Shown piece after piece: positions 62,349-64,000 of a stretch of DNA of 64,000 nt. The position numbers were made by a program, and so were the translations under genes. The stretch lies in assembly GCA_016782865.1 (NCBI GenBank), contig JADHXR010000005.1:1-64000 (forward strand), in the 5' to 3' direction. Under the pieces are notes generated by a model. It was given only the letters and a program-made list of their open reading frames with translations. It ran no database searches and was not told the origin of the DNA. The first letter of the stretch is position 1, and the number at the start of each line of letters is the position of its first letter. Origin of the DNA: Phycisphaerae bacterium. GTDB lineage: Bacteria > Planctomycetota > Phycisphaerae > Sedimentisphaerales > Anaerobacaceae.

Positions 62349-63200
62349 ATGCACAGACGAAGGGGATTTACCCTAATTGAGCTTCTGGTCGTAATTGCAA
62401 TAATTGCGTTGCTGATGGGCATATTGATGCCCGCCTTGTCGCGCGTCAAGAAACAGGCCAGAACGGTCGCCTGCCAGGCGTTGCTCAAACAGTGGGGCAC
62501 CATCTGGTCAATGTACTGCGATGACAACGATGGCCGCTTCCCTGAAGCAGGCGACCTCGGCTGGAAGCGCGGGACGTGGGTCATAGCCTTTCGCGACAGC
62601 TACAGAACCAAGTCCGAGATGGTCCTATGCCCGTCCGCGGCAAAACGGCGTCCGACGGGCACCACCGGCGTTGAGGCCTGGGGCGATTCCACGCATAGCT
62701 ACATCCAGGGATCGGGCGGGATTTTCAACTCTCAGGAAGTGGCCAGCTACGGCGGAAATAACTGGACCTACTACGCCAGAGACCCCTCAGGCACGGGCGC
62801 AATTCAGGGCCGTCCAATCCGCTGGAATTGGAAGACCAAGGATACATCCAACTCGACCAACATACCTATATTTGCCGACGCTATGTGGCGGGGAGGCGGG
62901 CCATGTTATCGAACTAGCGACAGCGGCGCGTTAAATCCAAGCTTCACACGCATCAGACCACCCGATTTTGACGGCCAGTGGTTGGGGTATGGCTATGAGA
63001 TGATGCACTTTACCCTCAAGCGACACCAGACCGGTACGAATGTTCTCTTCCTGGACTGGTCGGTCAGGGCCGTCGGGCTCAAGGAACTATGGACGTTAAA
63101 GTGGCATCGCCAGTACCCGATCAACGGCCCCCTGACAAAGGCCGGCGGAGTGCAGCCGAGCAGTTGGCCTGATTGGATGAGTAGCTTTAAGGATTATTAG
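62349..63200 (+). CDS. Prepilin-like secreted protein, 283 aa
   Basis: Type IV prepilin N-terminus with cleavage site RRRGFTLIELLVVIAIIAL, followed by a helix and a C-terminal domain with the typical planctomycete DUF1559-like ending region (TGTNVLFLDWSVRAVGLKELW; H-x-DG-like FLDWS). Function as pseudopilin-like or surface proteins is unproven. The second copy follows in the same direction. Confidence 0.88.
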   Translation: MHRRRGFTLIELLVVIAIIALLMGILMPALSRVKKQARTVACQALLKQWGTIWSMYCDDNDGRFPEAGDLGWKRGTWVIAFRDSYRTKSEMVLCPSAAKRRPTGTTGVEAWGDSTHSYIQGSGGIFNSQEVASYGGNNWTYYARDPSGTGAIQGRPIRWNWKTKDTSNSTNIPIFADAMWRGGGPCYRTSDSGALNPSFTRIRPPDFDGQWLGYGYEMMHFTLKRHQTGTNVLFLDWSVRAVGLKELWTLKWHRQYPINGPLTKAGGVQPSSWPDWMSSFKDY

Positions 63201-63443
63201 TCTTCATCACGATGTGATGTCGGATCAAGGGAACACTTAGTCGTCCGCGCGCATCTCAAAAGCGAACGGCTAATTCAAATAGAGAAATCGGACATTGACG
63301 AACGAGGTCCTGTTTTTCCCTTTTTTCTGTGACGGCAAATATTTGAGTACTGGAGATGCATAGAGGTCACAATACAGCCAAACACACCACTCGGGGCTGT
63401 GGAATGGTTTTACAGGGGGGACATCGATTTGCGGAGTGTTGCG

Positions 63444-64000
63444 ATGGACAAACGAGCAAGGGGCTTTACCCTGATAGAGTTATTGGTTGTGATCGCCATT
63501 ATTGCGCTGTTATTGTCGATTTTGATGCCGGCATTGCAGCGGGTCAAGAAACAGGCCAGGGCGGTCGCCTGCGTAGCGAATCTCCACCAGTGGGGCCTCA
63601 TCTGGAAGATGTATTGCGACGAGAACGACGGCAACTGGCTCAGCGGCGCAGGCGGGGGCAGCGGCAGATGGTGGTTCGAGCCGATGAATGAAATCTATCA
63701 TGAAGAACCGAAGATACGCACCTGCCCGGAGGCTACGAAGGCCCTGGGGGCAGGGGTCCATCAGGGCATAGGGTACTGGTCCAACCAGGCATGGCAGACC
63801 GGTGAATTTATAGGCAGTTACGGGCCTAATGGGTGGATGTGCAATCCCCGCTCAACGGGAAACGCCGCCGTCTGGGGGCGCAGTCCCGCCTCGGACCACT
63901 GGAGAACTCCCAATGTCAGGGGCGCACACAACGTTCCGCTGTTTACCGGCAGTTGGTGGGTCGATGCATGGCCGAGGGAGAGGGACCAGCCGCCTACAAT
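63444..64000 (+). CDS. Prepilin-like protein, C-terminus cut by window edge
   Basis: ATG 63444 after GCGGAGTGTTGCG. Frame stays open to the window end (185 codons). N-terminus KRARGFTLIELLVVIAIIAL followed by LMPALQRVKKQARAVACVAN, closely similar to the upstream copy for the first ~60 residues, then diverging (GGGSGRWWFEPMNEIYHEEPK). Tandem prepilin-like pair. Confidence 0.9.
   Translation, partial: MDKRARGFTLIELLVVIAIIALLLSILMPALQRVKKQARAVACVANLHQWGLIWKMYCDENDGNWLSGAGGGSGRWWFEPMNEIYHEEPKIRTCPEATKALGAGVHQGIGYWSNQAWQTGEFIGSYGPNGWMCNPRSTGNAAVWGRSPASDHWRTPNVRGAHNVPLFTGSWWVDAWPRERDQPPT

Overview
The window joins two very different kinds of DNA. From about 19 kb to the right end it looks like a chromosome of a planctomycete, probably class Phycisphaerae. 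Signs are Tat-signal Gfo/Idh/MocA oxidoreductases in several copies, a DUF1080-ThuA fusion, dockerin and LamG exoproteins, a hydrazine-synthase-alpha-like HEAT protein, prepilin-like proteins of the DUF1559 style, and ordinary bacterial Shine-Dalgarno sites and rho-independent terminators. The genus cannot be told from the sequence alone.

Bases 1 to about 18.9 kb are one end of a mobile element lying against the 3' end of a tRNA-Val gene (18907-18980). Next to the tRNA are a tyrosine recombinase and a small HTH excisionase-like gene. The rest is a dense set of mostly small, unrecognised genes plus a GHKL ATPase (cut by the window edge), a HerA/VirB4-type ATPase with a fused nuclease-like tail, a membrane/coiled-coil protein, a DUF932 protein, a DUF4326 protein, a replication-relaxation-family protein and, most strikingly, an archaeal-type Orc1/Cdc6 initiator. 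Four iterons with about 32-bp spacing lie upstream of the initiator and mark a candidate origin. Several of these genes have TATA boxes at the archaeal distance and GGTGAT-type Shine-Dalgarno sites. The element therefore reads as an archaeal-style replicon attached to a bacterial-style integration module, unless the contig is a mis-assembly, which must be tested.

Within the element, many genes are preceded by a short perfect hairpin lying directly 5' of the Shine-Dalgarno. Between 12.2 and 13.5 kb three related long stem-loops with compensatory changes alternate with small genes, and a conserved tail after each stem-loop can pair with the next gene's Shine-Dalgarno. This looks like an undescribed cis-regulatory RNA system.

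Right part, in order: a LmbE-like deacetylase; an M14 carboxypeptidase broken by a 5-bp tandem duplication and an S8 protease, both with dockerin and LamG tails that share a nearly identical DNA block; an aryl/acyl-CoA gene set (CoA ligase facing an operon of alcohol dehydrogenase, FadJ-like enzyme, BcrC/HgdB-type reductase/dehydratase subunit, its ATPase activator, metallo-beta-lactamase fold protein and KAS III-like enzyme); a TPR protein; a large HEAT/beta-propeller/c-type-heme gene broken by a 67-bp repeat; an ABC-F ATPase; a sugar oxidoreductase cluster (TIM-barrel epimerase, three Gfo/Idh/MocA proteins, a formylglycine-generating-enzyme-like protein and DUF1080-ThuA), probably for 3-keto-sugar metabolism; a trypsin-like/TPR protein; a candidate structured RNA; DAHP synthase-chorismate mutase; a DUF2961 remnant; a fourth Gfo/Idh/MocA protein; a LamG protein whose N-terminus looks like a sigma-factor start; an MFS transporter; purC; a cupin; and two prepilin-like genes, the last cut by the window end.
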